Positions 17,042 to 26,400 of a stretch of DNA of 64,000 nucleotides are shown piece by piece (positions within the stretch are counted from its first letter, which is position 1; each line of letters begins with the position of its first letter). The DNA is taken from contig NZ_LT906662.1 in NCBI RefSeq assembly GCF_900205865.1, positions 310,001 to 374,000 of the forward strand, read 5' to 3'. A program made the position numbers and the translations under genes. The notes beneath the pieces were generated by a model. The model made no database searches. It was not told the DNA's origin and was given only the letters and a program-made list of their open reading frames with translations. This DNA is from Thermoanaerobacterium sp. RBIITD (GTDB lineage: Bacteria > Bacillota > Thermoanaerobacteria > Thermoanaerobacterales > Thermoanaerobacteraceae).

Positions 17042-18319
17042 TTACTTTTTATTTATCACTTTGTTAATTTGCTCAGAAGCATTTTTCAATGCTTGTTCAG
17101 GTGACGCCGTTCCAGTAAGAGCTTCTTGTATTGCTTCCTGAATGGCAGTTGAAATTTCTGGCCATCTTGGCTCTGGACCTCGTGGTCTTGCAACGTTCAT
17201 CTCTTCGCTAAGCACAGATAAAATAGGATCATCCTTCCAGTAACTGGACGTCTCTGCAACATCTTTTCTCGATGGTAAATATCCAGCCTCTTTATACCAT
17301 TTTTCAGCAATTTGTGGTTGTTCAAAAAACTTGATAAATTCCCACGCTAAATCTTTATGTTTACTACTCTTTATTACTGCTATGTTTTCTCCTCCTAAAG
17401 CTGATGCCGCTGTTTTATATGTAGGCAATGGAGCAACTTTCCAATCTTCGTTTGCTTTAAAATCTGGAGCAGCCTGTTCTATCGTTGGTATTTCATATGG
17501 CCCATTAATCATCATTGCAACCTTCTCACTAGCAAATTGTGCAGTTACAATATCACCTTGAGTTTGGTTTAAAACATCTTTACTTACATATCCATTCTTT
17601 ACTAAATCTGTCCAAAAACTTAAAGCTTCAATACCACCTTTAGAATCTAAATTGTTATAATCAGCTCCCGCTTGCCATACAAAGGGTAAAAATTGAAATG
17701 TACTTTCCTCACTTTTTATCGCTGAAAAAGCAAGTCCTTTTATATCACCCTTTGTCAATTTTTTTGCATAATCTTCCAGTTCACTCCAGGTTGCAGGTGG
17801 TTTGCTTAATCCTGCATTTTTAAACATTTTTACATTATAGAAAAGAACTAAACAGTTACTGTCAAGAGGCAGTCCATAATATTTTCCATCTAACATTACA
17901 GAATGTATAGGTCCATCAAAAAATTTTTTTACCTGGCCCCATTGTTCTATTTCTGGTGTTAAATCTTCTAATATACCCATCGATGCAAAAGAAGCATGAT
18001 CAGGACTATCAATTTGCACAAGATCAGGTAAATTACCACCGGTAGCACCAATTGTAATCTGTTGTTTTAATTGTGCAAAAGGAATATATTGAAATTTTAT
18101 TGTCACTTTACCATCCTTAGATTTAGAAAAGGCATCACCTATTTCTTTAAGTGCTTTCTGTTGATTAGATTGAGCAAAATAATGCCACATAGTCAATTCT
18201 ACTTTACCTTGTTGAACATTTGAATTAGTTTTTTTTGATGAAGTATTACCGCACCCAGTCAGTAGAACGCTTACACTAAATATAAAAGTCAAAATGCATA
18301 AAAAACCTTTTTTAAACAT
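17042..18319 (-). CDS. Carbohydrate ABC transporter substrate-binding lipoprotein
   Basis: 425 residues. A signal peptide ends in a lipobox (LLTGC, cysteine at residue 23), so the protein is lipid-anchored outside the membrane. The body matches family 1 sugar-binding proteins (VELTMWHYFAQSN, GLPLDSNCLVLFYNVKMF, MMINGPYEI, AWEFIKFF). It is the first gene of the sugar import operon. The ATG at 18319 is spaced 9 bases from AAAGGAG; an in-frame TTG two codons earlier is less likely. The ligand is unknown, presumably an alpha-linked oligosaccharide given the GH31 gene. Confidence 0.94.
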   Translation of the reverse strand: MFKKGFLCILTFIFSVSVLLTGCGNTSSKKTNSNVQQGKVELTMWHYFAQSNQQKALKEIGDAFSKSKDGKVTIKFQYIPFAQLKQQITIGATGGNLPDLVQIDSPDHASFASMGILEDLTPEIEQWGQVKKFFDGPIHSVMLDGKYYGLPLDSNCLVLFYNVKMFKNAGLSKPPATWSELEDYAKKLTKGDIKGLAFSAIKSEESTFQFLPFVWQAGADYNNLDSKGGIEALSFWTDLVKNGYVSKDVLNQTQGDIVTAQFASEKVAMMINGPYEIPTIEQAAPDFKANEDWKVAPLPTYKTAASALGGENIAVIKSSKHKDLAWEFIKFFEQPQIAEKWYKEAGYLPSRKDVAETSSYWKDDPILSVLSEEMNVARPRGPEPRWPEISTAIQEAIQEALTGTASPEQALKNASEQINKVINKK

Positions 18320-18648
18320 AACCAAATACTCCTTTCTAACTTACTTGATAAGTTGTCACACACTCCCAAACTTTTCATTATTTTATAAAAATTTAACACC
18401 TCCATTAATTATTAGATTTTAATTTGCAAAACCCAAAAAACTTTAAAATCTTAAGGTTTCGCATATTTCAAAGGACTTCCTCCAATTTCATAGAATTATC
18501 ATAATATAACTGAAATCATGCCAGAAAAGGAGGCATCCTTATAAAACTAAGTTTAAACTATTAAAAGTTATTAGTGCATTGTATAACATTCAATTTACTT
18601 AATTTTCACAGCAATTGGTATCATTTACATTGTCTAGAATAAAGATTC
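18320..18648. other. Leader of the sugar operon; no gene seen
   Basis: AT-rich region between the binding-protein gene and a small regulator gene. A weak inverted repeat (ATGCC...GGCAT near 18519-18537) is present. No confident promoter or catabolite-response site was recognised. Confidence 0.35.
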
Positions 18649-18846
18649 TTATTTTCTGTTTTCGATAAGTTCGTTTAGGTCAATCTCTGGAAATGCATTT
18701 TTTAGACCTGTTATGAATTTATTCCCTGGACGCGATTCGCCTTTTTTAATGCGTATTAGTTGTCGTTGGCTTATATAAACTTTTTGTGATAATTGTTTTT
18801 GAGTTAGACCATATTTTATAAGTATCTCATTAATAACATTTACCAT
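18649..18846 (-). CDS. Small XRE-family HTH protein
   Basis: 65 residues, essentially one helix-turn-helix domain (GLTQKQLSQKVYISQRQLIR then IKKGESRPG). The ATG at 18846 has an excellent GAGGAGG site. It is transcribed divergently from the XRE regulator at 19081, sharing an intergenic region with repeated TGTCAC elements. It is probably one of a Cro/CI-like pair of regulators marking the edge of the mobile island. Confidence 0.8.
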   Translation of the reverse strand: MVNVINEILIKYGLTQKQLSQKVYISQRQLIRIKKGESRPGNKFITGLKNAFPEIDLNELIENRK

Positions 18847-19000
18847 AGTTATCCTCCTCGTAATAATCTATTTGATTATTTTTATTATAGTATATAATCA
18901 TTTGGATGTCAACTATCTAGCTATTAATTTTTATAATTAATCTCTATATAGATTACATATATATCACTTTTTTCTACATGGTTACAAATTTTAAATTAGT

Positions 19001-19043
19001 TGTCACTTTATTGTTGACATTCATGTCACTTTTTTGCTATAAT
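19001..19043 (+). promoter_or_regulatory. Promoter with operator for the XRE regulator
   Basis: TTGACA (19014-19019) and TATAAT (19038-19043) are separated by 18 bp. The region contains the perfect inverted repeat TGACAT-TC-ATGTCA (19015-19028). The direct repeat TGTCACTTT occurs at 19001 and 19024. The layout suggests autorepression by one or both neighbouring HTH proteins. Confidence 0.75.
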
Positions 19044-19080
19044 TGGAAATTGAAAAGCAATTTTTAAAGGAAGTGTTACG

Positions 19081-19521
19081 ATGAGGAATAAAAAAACAAT
19101 TGGCGATGTAATAAGAGAATTAAGACAAAATAAAAATATATCTCAAAGAGAGTTAGCAAATATACTAGGGGTTAGTAATACTGCAATATATAAAATAGAA
19201 AATAATAAAAATAAATATTTTGATCCTGAAATGCTTTCTAAAATTGCTAAAGCACTTGATACAACATCTGATGAAATTATGCGTCAAGTTAATGAAAGTA
19301 ATAATATTGAAGGTCAAAATACTTCTTCAAATTATAAAGATATACCTATTGAAGATATTGAACAGTTTTTAGATGGTCGAAAAATGTTAACTTTTAAAGG
19401 ACAAGTTTTGACAGAAGAGCAATTAAGATATGTATATGCTTTTTTAGTTACTGCTGATGAAATAAAAAAACAGCAAGAAAAACTTCTCAAAGATCCTGAA
19501 TATAGAAAGGATTTTGAATAA
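19081..19521 (+). CDS. XRE-family transcriptional regulator
   Basis: 146 residues. The N-terminal HTH (about 7-60) reads IRELRQNKNISQRELANILG then VSNTAIYKIENN; the C-terminal 75 residues are a charged region with no known catalytic motif (TFKGQVLTEEQLRYVYAFL). RBS AAAGGAAGTG precedes the ATG. It is the only plus-strand gene among neighbours that all run minus. The coding sequence for its last 23 residues also appears as a scrap at 39403-39472, fused to an acetyltransferase fragment. Confidence 0.88.
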   Translation: MRNKKTIGDVIRELRQNKNISQRELANILGVSNTAIYKIENNKNKYFDPEMLSKIAKALDTTSDEIMRQVNESNNIEGQNTSSNYKDIPIEDIEQFLDGRKMLTFKGQVLTEEQLRYVYAFLVTADEIKKQQEKLLKDPEYRKDFE

Positions 19522-19551
19522 AAGTTAATTTATGTGAAAAAATTATAAAAG

Positions 19552-19608
19552 AGGGTTACCTGTGACCCACTTACCGTTAGAGCTTCTTTTAAACATGATA
19601 AACTTATT
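19552..19608 (-). pseudogene. 57-bp fragment of mcrB
   Basis: Matches 42852-42908, the part of mcrB around codons 93-111, with only two or three differences (shared GTTACCTGTGACCCACTT and GAGCTTCTTTTAAACATG). It lies just beyond the XRE gene; the same XRE gene has a scrap next to the McrBC cluster, so the two loci have exchanged sequence. Confidence 0.8.
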
Positions 19609-19634
19609 TGACCAATTTAATAAACATTCCATAG

Positions 19635-20783
19635 TTAGCAACTTAATTCATAGAATGAACTAATCTTTTTATTTACCTCCTCAATATCAAATTCTTTGTA
19701 TCCTTGATTCTCTCCCCAAGCCATCATATTTTCATATTCCGGATTGTTTTTATCAGAAATTATTTCTAAAAATTCATCATAGCCATATTCACCGCCTACA
19801 TCTTCTGGTGGGGCATTTCCTTCCCCATCAATACAGACAGCATAATTTTTATCATAATTGTCAATGATCTTTTGAACTTCAATATAATGCTGCCAATTGT
19901 CTCCAAAGTCATAAACATACATCAACCTTTTATATTGCGGAATATATTCTGATAACTTAATACCCGCTTCAAAAATCATTTCTATGCCGCTCTCGTTCGG
20001 ATAATCAAAAGCTTCTTCATCGCTGACTAAATTTACAATCGCCTTATATCCATCTTTACTGTAAGAAGGATGATTGATAAATGAGACATCCTGTCGTTCA
20101 TTGCCATAAATGAAAAATTCGTGAAGATGATAATCTTGCCAGCCAAAAGCAGCCTGAAGCACTTTGTGAAGCTGTGTAAATGTAGTATTTGTGGGAACAA
20201 CAAGCCTGCGCCAAATATTATGATTTTCTATCTCAAGTGTTACTTTTAACTCTACTGCCATGCATTTAAAAATGGGTCTATCAGCAAAAGCTTCTAAATC
20301 TTTAAACATTTCTTTACTTGGAGGTGTATATCCTTCTTCCTGTTTGCCTACCCAATAACGGCTTGCCACTTTGCTTACAAAAGTTTGATAAACTGTATTG
20401 TCCAAAAGCAAATCTTCATATAAGTACACCACATTACAAGCAGCATTCATTTTCCCTACATAAATACTATTTTTTGTTTTTCCGTATACAACTTTTCCCG
20501 CCTGTCTTATATACTCTTCCACAATTTCTTCATCAATACACTCATCTAATAACACCAGACGAATAGCATTTAAAATAGCTTCATCAAACCTTCTAAAATC
20601 CTTTGCCTTAAGTCCATATAAAACAACCACATATCTGTTTTTATCATTTACAAGAACTATCGTTTTCCTTCGATTCAATGTAATTAAATTCGCGTGCCAA
20701 GAAAATAATAAATTTTCTTCTTCATACGTAACGGGTTTTCTCTCCAGCACATCTAACAACTTTTTTGTACATTGTATTAACAT
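19635..20783 (-). CDS. pRiA4b ORF-3-like protein with N-terminal DUF6933-like domain
   Basis: 382 residues. The C-terminal half (about 180-370) matches the plasmid pRiA4b ORF-3 family: NIWRRLVVPTNTTFTQLHKV then LQAAFGWQDYHLHEF, YDFGDNWQHYIEV and the CIDGEGNAPPEDVGGEYGY motif. The N-terminal ~130 residues (LLDVLERKPVTYEEENLLFS then WHANLITLNRRK) form a separate domain common in Firmicutes. The pRiA4b family is frequent on mobile elements, but its biochemical role is not established. Single-gene unit; no partner is apparent. Confidence 0.85.
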   Translation of the reverse strand: MLIQCTKKLLDVLERKPVTYEEENLLFSWHANLITLNRRKTIVLVNDKNRYVVVLYGLKAKDFRRFDEAILNAIRLVLLDECIDEEIVEEYIRQAGKVVYGKTKNSIYVGKMNAACNVVYLYEDLLLDNTVYQTFVSKVASRYWVGKQEEGYTPPSKEMFKDLEAFADRPIFKCMAVELKVTLEIENHNIWRRLVVPTNTTFTQLHKVLQAAFGWQDYHLHEFFIYGNERQDVSFINHPSYSKDGYKAIVNLVSDEEAFDYPNESGIEMIFEAGIKLSEYIPQYKRLMYVYDFGDNWQHYIEVQKIIDNYDKNYAVCIDGEGNAPPEDVGGEYGYDEFLEIISDKNNPEYENMMAWGENQGYKEFDIEEVNKKISSFYELSC

Positions 20784-20905
20784 AGCCTATCACACCTTAT
20801 ACACGATCATTTTCAATAATACATAAAATCGTGGTCATAGTCAAACAAAAACAGTAATTTAACATAATTGTTTTTAAAACTATAAGCAAATTCCTTGTTT
20901 CCTGT

Positions 20906-21364
20906 TTATTTTTTATTTGCTTCATTATTCTTTTTCTGCTGCATTAATTTAAAAATATTTACCATAGGCAATTTTACTGGTGGATTTATTCCAGAAAGAG
21001 ATGTAACAGTTAAAATATATGCCCGCGATAACTGAGAAAGTGTCGTTAAGCCATTTAGCTCCAGCATGCCAAGAAAATCATCTTGTTTTAACTTTTGAGT
21101 ATTTCCAACAAATACACCTTCCATAGTTAAATTAATTTTAAACAAAATTGAATTCTTAACTTTTGCCTTTATCACAGTTATAAATTCAATATATCCTATA
21201 TATTTATCTTCCAATTCTTTAACTTCTTTTATATTATAATCAAAATCGTAAGTAACATGTACTTTAAACTCATTTGTTCTTATATCTCTCGTCTCAATTT
21301 TAAAATCAGATACCCTATTCCCAACAAACTGAAAGTCTGCTAACACCTTATTTACATTAATCAT
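20906..21364 (-). CDS. SecB-like chaperone of a toxin-antitoxin-chaperone cassette
   Basis: 152 residues with a SecB-like pattern: alternating beta strands (FKVHVTYDFDYNIKEVKEL), MEGVFVG, and a C-terminal NPPVKLPMVNIFKLMQ motif (the N-P-P box of SecB proteins). Its ATG overlaps the stop of the HigA-like antitoxin by four bases. In known TAC systems such as the Mycobacterium tuberculosis one, a SecB-like protein protects an unstable antitoxin from degradation. The gene order toxin-antitoxin-chaperone is identical here. A second, truncated copy lies at 44749-44945. Confidence 0.8.
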   Translation of the reverse strand: MINVNKVLADFQFVGNRVSDFKIETRDIRTNEFKVHVTYDFDYNIKEVKELEDKYIGYIEFITVIKAKVKNSILFKINLTMEGVFVGNTQKLKQDDFLGMLELNGLTTLSQLSRAYILTVTSLSGINPPVKLPMVNIFKLMQQKKNNEANKK

Positions 21365-21759
21365 GACCCCACCGCCAATTTAGTCTCTAATTTCTTATCT
21401 GTTTCATCATTTAGGTTTTCTTCAAAGTCAACTGTATCCCAGATTTTAGCTTTGCTATTCTCTTCCCCAAATATTATCTTAAAATTCCATCCTAGCTTTT
21501 TTGAAATTTTCCACAGTTGTTCAATGGTTGGATTATATTGACCACTTTCAAGTTTTGATACCATTGATTGCTTAATTTCCAATTTCTCAGCAAGCTGTTT
21601 TTGCGTCAAATCATTTTTAATCCTAAATTCATATATCTTCATAGAAATCTCATATAATATATCATCTAATTCAAACTTTTCTTTTGTTGATTCATCAGCT
21701 AACTCATCAATTAACTTCCATGCATCTCCTAATTTTAATTCATTGTCAATAATCTCCAT
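21361..21759 (-). CDS. HigA-like antitoxin (XRE HTH) with chaperone-addiction-type tail
   Basis: 132 residues from the ATG at 21759, which follows GAGGAGGG. The N-terminal ~40 residues are acidic; the HTH is DLTQKQLAEKLEIKQSMVSK then LESGQYNPT. The C-terminal tail (FGEENSKAKIWDTVDFEENL) extends beyond the HTH, as in TAC antitoxins whose tail is recognised by the SecB-like chaperone (known mechanism; inferred here). It lies between the toxin (38-base gap) and the chaperone (4-base overlap). It likely represses the cassette through the TTACTTATAAGTAA palindromes. Confidence 0.86.
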   Translation of the reverse strand: MEIIDNELKLGDAWKLIDELADESTKEKFELDDILYEISMKIYEFRIKNDLTQKQLAEKLEIKQSMVSKLESGQYNPTIEQLWKISKKLGWNFKIIFGEENSKAKIWDTVDFEENLNDETDKKLETKLAVGS

Positions 21760-21797
21760 AATAAATTCCCTCCTCATTTTAATTGCATTGCAGAAAG

Positions 21798-22217
21798 CTA
21801 ATCCAGTAACTCTCTTATTTCATCTAATCTTTCTTCTGCAATATAGATTGCCTCTTTATAACTACTTTTGCTATTATTTTTTGAATTTTTTTCTTCAAAT
21901 GTACATAACAATAATGCAATATTTTGTTTGTTATATCCAGTAAACTTAAAAATTATCCTTATATTTTTCGATCCCTTAAACTTCATTGAATACAATCCAT
22001 CGGTTTTCTTTAAAATTTCAAACCAATCTCTTTTCTTATAACATTGATTTTGATACTCTTCTAAAAATTTAAGTCTTTGCCTATACATTCTTATAAACTT
22101 TTCTTTATATCCACTATATTCCAAAATATTCTTTAATTCTTCTTCAAATTTAGGATGTGTATAAATTTTAGTACTATAAAATTGCTCCGGATATATTATA
22201 TTATACAACACCTTCAT
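21798..22217 (-). CDS. HigB/RelE-like toxin
   Basis: 139 residues. A RelE/HigB-like fold is suggested by the KFEEELKNILEYSG region and the LKKTDGLYSMKFKGSKNIRI then IFKF core, with the C-terminal NIALLLCTFEEK strand. Toxins of this family cleave mRNA on the ribosome. It is the first gene of the toxin-antitoxin-chaperone operon, directly behind a promoter carrying palindromic operators. RBS AAGGAG precedes the ATG at 22217. Only the last codons of a second copy remain near 45285. Confidence 0.82.
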   Translation of the reverse strand: MKVLYNIIYPEQFYSTKIYTHPKFEEELKNILEYSGYKEKFIRMYRQRLKFLEEYQNQCYKKRDWFEILKKTDGLYSMKFKGSKNIRIIFKFTGYNKQNIALLLCTFEEKNSKNNSKSSYKEAIYIAEERLDEIRELLD

Positions 22218-22236
22218 TATGTGTCTCCTTACTTAT

Positions 22237-22297
22237 ATTATATTACTTATAAGTAATAAACACAACTATATTTAATAAAAATATTACTTATAAGTTA
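22237..22297 (-). promoter_or_regulatory. Promoter and twin operators of the TAC cassette
   Basis: Reading on the minus strand, TTGTGT (22260-22265) and TATAAT (22237-22242) are spaced 17 bp, and the spacer contains the perfect palindrome TTACTTATAAGTAA (22243-22256). A second near-identical palindrome lies at 22284-22297, 41 bp (about four helical turns) away. This is a classic layout for autoregulation by the HTH antitoxin. Confidence 0.75.
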
Positions 22298-22373
22298 TTT
22301 TACCCGCTTTTCTATATCTTAAACTATTCACAATATCTTTTTAATAAGACTGCTATTAAATTGCTTATTTGGC

Positions 22374-22497
22374 ATTTAGTATTGTTGATATCTTCCAAAT
22401 GAAAATTCCGCTATTCCACATGTAGTCTCCACGCTCGACATATTTCACTGCTGTATCATAATCCGGCTTTTCTACGAATCTTTCTATATGTAATAAT
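22374..22497 (-). pseudogene. Fragment of manC (mannose-1-phosphate guanylyltransferase)
   Basis: About 124 bp match 62727-62855 of the intact manC, covering the codons for [29 protein letters not shown] and TILN, with several substitutions. It abuts the 3' end of the DUF1848 gene. No other manC sequence is next to it. Confidence 0.85.
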
Positions 22498-22503
22498 AAA
22501 TGA

Positions 22504-23349
22504 CTATATCACATCAAATATACTGATTTGTTTACTTTCACATTTCCTATCTGGTAATCTTTTTATCAATTCAATATCTTTATTAAGTAAAAACATTGAT
22601 CTATTATTATGTTGTTTATAATTCTTCATAGCCAATTCTCTATTATAATTGGCGTAGCAATAATAACATCCATTAGGACATGTATTATACACACCTATAT
22701 CTACACTTTTGTAACATCCACATTGTTTTCTAGTTGGACTTTTAGATGATTTGATATTTATATTAAATAATCTATTTAAATATTCGGCATCAATACAACT
22801 TGCCTTACTAATTCTATCGCTTATTAAAAAATCGTTGCAACAACTGTATAACTTTATATCGTATTTCTCACCAATATCAGCTAATTTTTCAGCAACCTCT
22901 TTTTTATATATTATGTTTTTATCTAATAATTTAATGTTCCTAACTTTCTCTAAATATTCAAAATTTCTCAAAACCTTAGTATATATATTAGCAAAGCTAA
23001 TGTAACAACGATGTGTATAACCATATAATCTTTTTGCTATTTCGGTAAATTTATTAATATAAAAATCAGCTTCCGTTACATTTGTAAGAACTATGGGGTC
23101 AAACCTCCATTGAATATGTTCCGGCGAAAATTTTGAAGATATATTAATAAATTGCTCTATGGCTATATTAGGATCTATTACATTCTCTTCTAGTATTCCT
23201 TTTAGTCCCGTTATCGTAAATAAAAAATATAACCTGTACTTATCTTTTAGCTCATCCAGTTTATTGAGCAATGGTCCATAATTTTTCGACCAGAATACAA
23301 TAACATCTACATCTTCAGGATTTAAAGAAATCTCTTGTATATGTCTATT
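22504..23349 (-). pseudogene. DUF1848 family protein, 5'-truncated
   Basis: The C-terminal region has the family's cysteine motif (CGCYKSVDIGVYNTCPNGCYY, five cysteines) and the final [10 protein letters not shown]. The frame continues upstream of the apparent TTG start at 23271 through ISLNPEDVDVIVFWSKNYGP to about 23349, but the family's N-terminal MI.SASRRTDIPAF-like segment (about 50-60 residues) is missing and a stop follows. The gene is therefore likely inactive unless an internal start is used. DUF1848 proteins resemble radical-SAM-type cysteine proteins; function is unknown. A smaller remnant lies at 6318-6477. Confidence 0.78.
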
Positions 23350-23425
23350 GTAACAATATTGGTGATTATTTTATTATAATCGCAGATTACATCTATAACG
23401 CAACAGAACTATCCTTCTGCATTTT

Positions 23426-26400
23426 TTATTTGTGTTGATTTAAAAGGTTATTAATAAAATCTATTACGTAAATTCTTTTTAATTTATCATGGCAATACTG
23501 ATTTGTATAGTTGCGTAAGCACCCATAACAGCTTGTATCAGCCCTTTCTCCACCACATTCACAACTCGAAACAACGTCTAATGTCCTATTCAATACTCTT
23601 ATAAAGTTTTCCTTATCGGCGATTCTTTTGACTTGACCGGCTCCACCAGGTACGTCATCAAATAATACTATAGCAGGGCTATAAGGATCTTTTGAGTATG
23701 TGTATAAAGTACCATCTATATCCTGCCGCTCAATCTCCAACTCTCGACAAGCTCCTTCAATTAAACCATATAATAAGGATTCCCAAAATCCTTCTCGTTC
23801 ATTGGAATAGCCCACGATTTTTAATGATAATATATCTGTTTTAAACTCATAGCCAAGCGAATAGCGAGATAATTTACCTTTGCAACTTTTACCCATCGGT
23901 GTTTTATGGATCTTCAAGGGGTTGCCAGTATTAATTTCTGAGTAACCACAAGTTTCACATACTTTAAATCCTCTTTTCCCTGCACTATTTATAACTGCTA
24001 ACTTTCCATCACCTGCTTGAATATTTATGTGAAAACCACCTATCTCATACTCATGTTCTCTTTCGATTTTACCTTCTTTTGCAAAATATTTTCGAGTGCT
24101 GTATGTCCTTTCAGGCTTTACCAATGTTGGTTTCTGCGGTTCTCCGGCTATAAATCCAAATTCAGGTGTAATGAAAACCCCTCGATTATTTCCAATCTTA
24201 TGTCCACAGACGCTGCAAGTATCAAAATCTTTTTCGACATCAGCAATATTGCTATAATAATGTCCACAATAATCGCAAATAGCATAATTATATTTAATCG
24301 GATCGCGGTCAGGCAGTTTTTTAATGTATTTACTAGTCCATAATTTACCTCCAGCAACAATCTGACTTTCTGGAGCATATTCTGATAATGCTATTTTTAA
24401 ATCTCTTGTCAGTTCCAATCCTTTAGCTTCATCTCCATGATGATCCACTTTCAATTCCACTACATCTACAGGGAATCCATACTTAGGAATAACATTATTT
24501 TGAGACAAATAATTAATAATGTAGCGTCGTTCCAAAGTGTTTATAGTCCTCTGAATTGCTGATGCTTTTGAATAGTTTTTATCATTGACGCATTCTTCTT
24601 CAAAGTTCCTTAATTCCCTCAAATCATTTAGCAAATTTGCCTCTGCCTTTTTTAATACACCTTCTTTCTCATCCAGCAAACCATACATCCAACTCCAATC
24701 ATCGATACCAAGTACATCATGCAAATCATCTGGCACAATTCTCATAAGGCTTTCTTTTAATTCCATTGGCCTCTTTATCAAAAAATCCTCTATTATCGTG
24801 GTAATTGGCCTGTCATCTTCGATAAAAAATTTTTTAACCTCTCCAAAACAATTTGGATTTAATCTCCAAAACATCGCTAAAGCTACAGCATATACATGCC
24901 TTTTTATGATTTTTTCATTTTTAATCTCGATGTGCGGTGTTTGTACCTTCCCATTGACAATATTTAATGGATCTGAATAATAAGTAAAATCATGCGACCG
25001 TCTTTGAGCAAATGTAAGAACAAACGCTGTTGTACTAGTTCTCCTACCTGCTCGTCCTGCACGCTGTACATAATTGGCAGGCGTTGGTGGTACATTGCGC
25101 ATAAAAACCGTCTCCAAGTCTCCCACATCAACACCTAATTCAAATGTTGTAGAGCTACTTAAAACGTTGATCTCTCCATTCTCAAATTTTTTTTGGATTT
25201 CTGCTGCCGTTTCAGTAGTAAGCTGTGCAGTATGTTCACTGGCTTTTAAAGTTAAAGGCAGTATGTCTGTGTAGAGTTTCCTATAGTGATTATCTCTAAA
25301 TATATCTTTTGGATCACACTCAACTAAACGTCCATCGCATCGATATGTAGGGCAAACTCCCAAAACATTGTGCAACGATAGCCTATTACACTTAGTACAC
25401 CTGTACCACTTAATCGATTCATCAACTATAGAAGGAACAAGTTTCCAATAATCCAAATTCAATCTAAATACCTGCCCGATATTGTTACGTTCATAGTGAC
25501 TTGATATATATTTATTCCAAGGCGATTTATTACCTAACAGTAATTTATTCCATACATTTTCTAGAAATTCTTCTATTTCTTTGCGACTAATATTCTTTCC
25601 TTTAGCTTTAAAAAGACGCATTAAAAAGTCCAGGCGAGTATTATTTCTCCCTTTAGATACAGGATTCCAACTATAAATATAGCCAGGTATCGCATAATTC
25701 TCCTTAAAATAGAATTCTTTATTTAATGGTGCAAAAAATTGATCTTTTGGACTGACACTATCAGGAAAGCAAATAGCCCCATTTTTCCGCATGCTATCCA
25801 AAAGAATCATCATTATCCTTTTTATCTCATCTTCTGTAAGATTCCAAGGATCACTTTTTAGTGCTCTTCCAAAATTTATATCAGATGGCATAACCGGCAC
25901 AAACCCTAAAAGTCCAAGTGATTCTAAGCTAGTTGAACCGCCTCTGTCCATAAACTCATAAAGCACCCATTTCCATGCTTCTTCTTCCAATTGCTGTTGG
26001 CTTAAATCAAAAAGTTTTAAATCATTCATCAATTTTTTTAGGTATTCAGCTAAATCTTCTACTCTCCATTCATTTTTAATAACTTTATCCTTGTACTTTT
26101 CTAATGTCATGATAATAAGGCGCCTTTGCAAAATTTGGTTATAAGATGTCTGTAAATACGTAGAAAAGAATGCAGCATCCTGCCGGCTGTCAGAGAATAT
26201 CAACATTCTGCGATTGCTCTCAGTTTTAGCTTCCTCACTAATCTGCACATTCCATCCTGAGTCATTATCAATATCATCATTTATTACATCTTCAATTTTA
26301 TCAGGAATCTCTTGATAAAGAGCAGTTGATAAAACACTTGTAGCAGCTTCATTTCCAATGACAAATCTCCTTGCTACTGAGCCTATTGTATTCATTGTTC

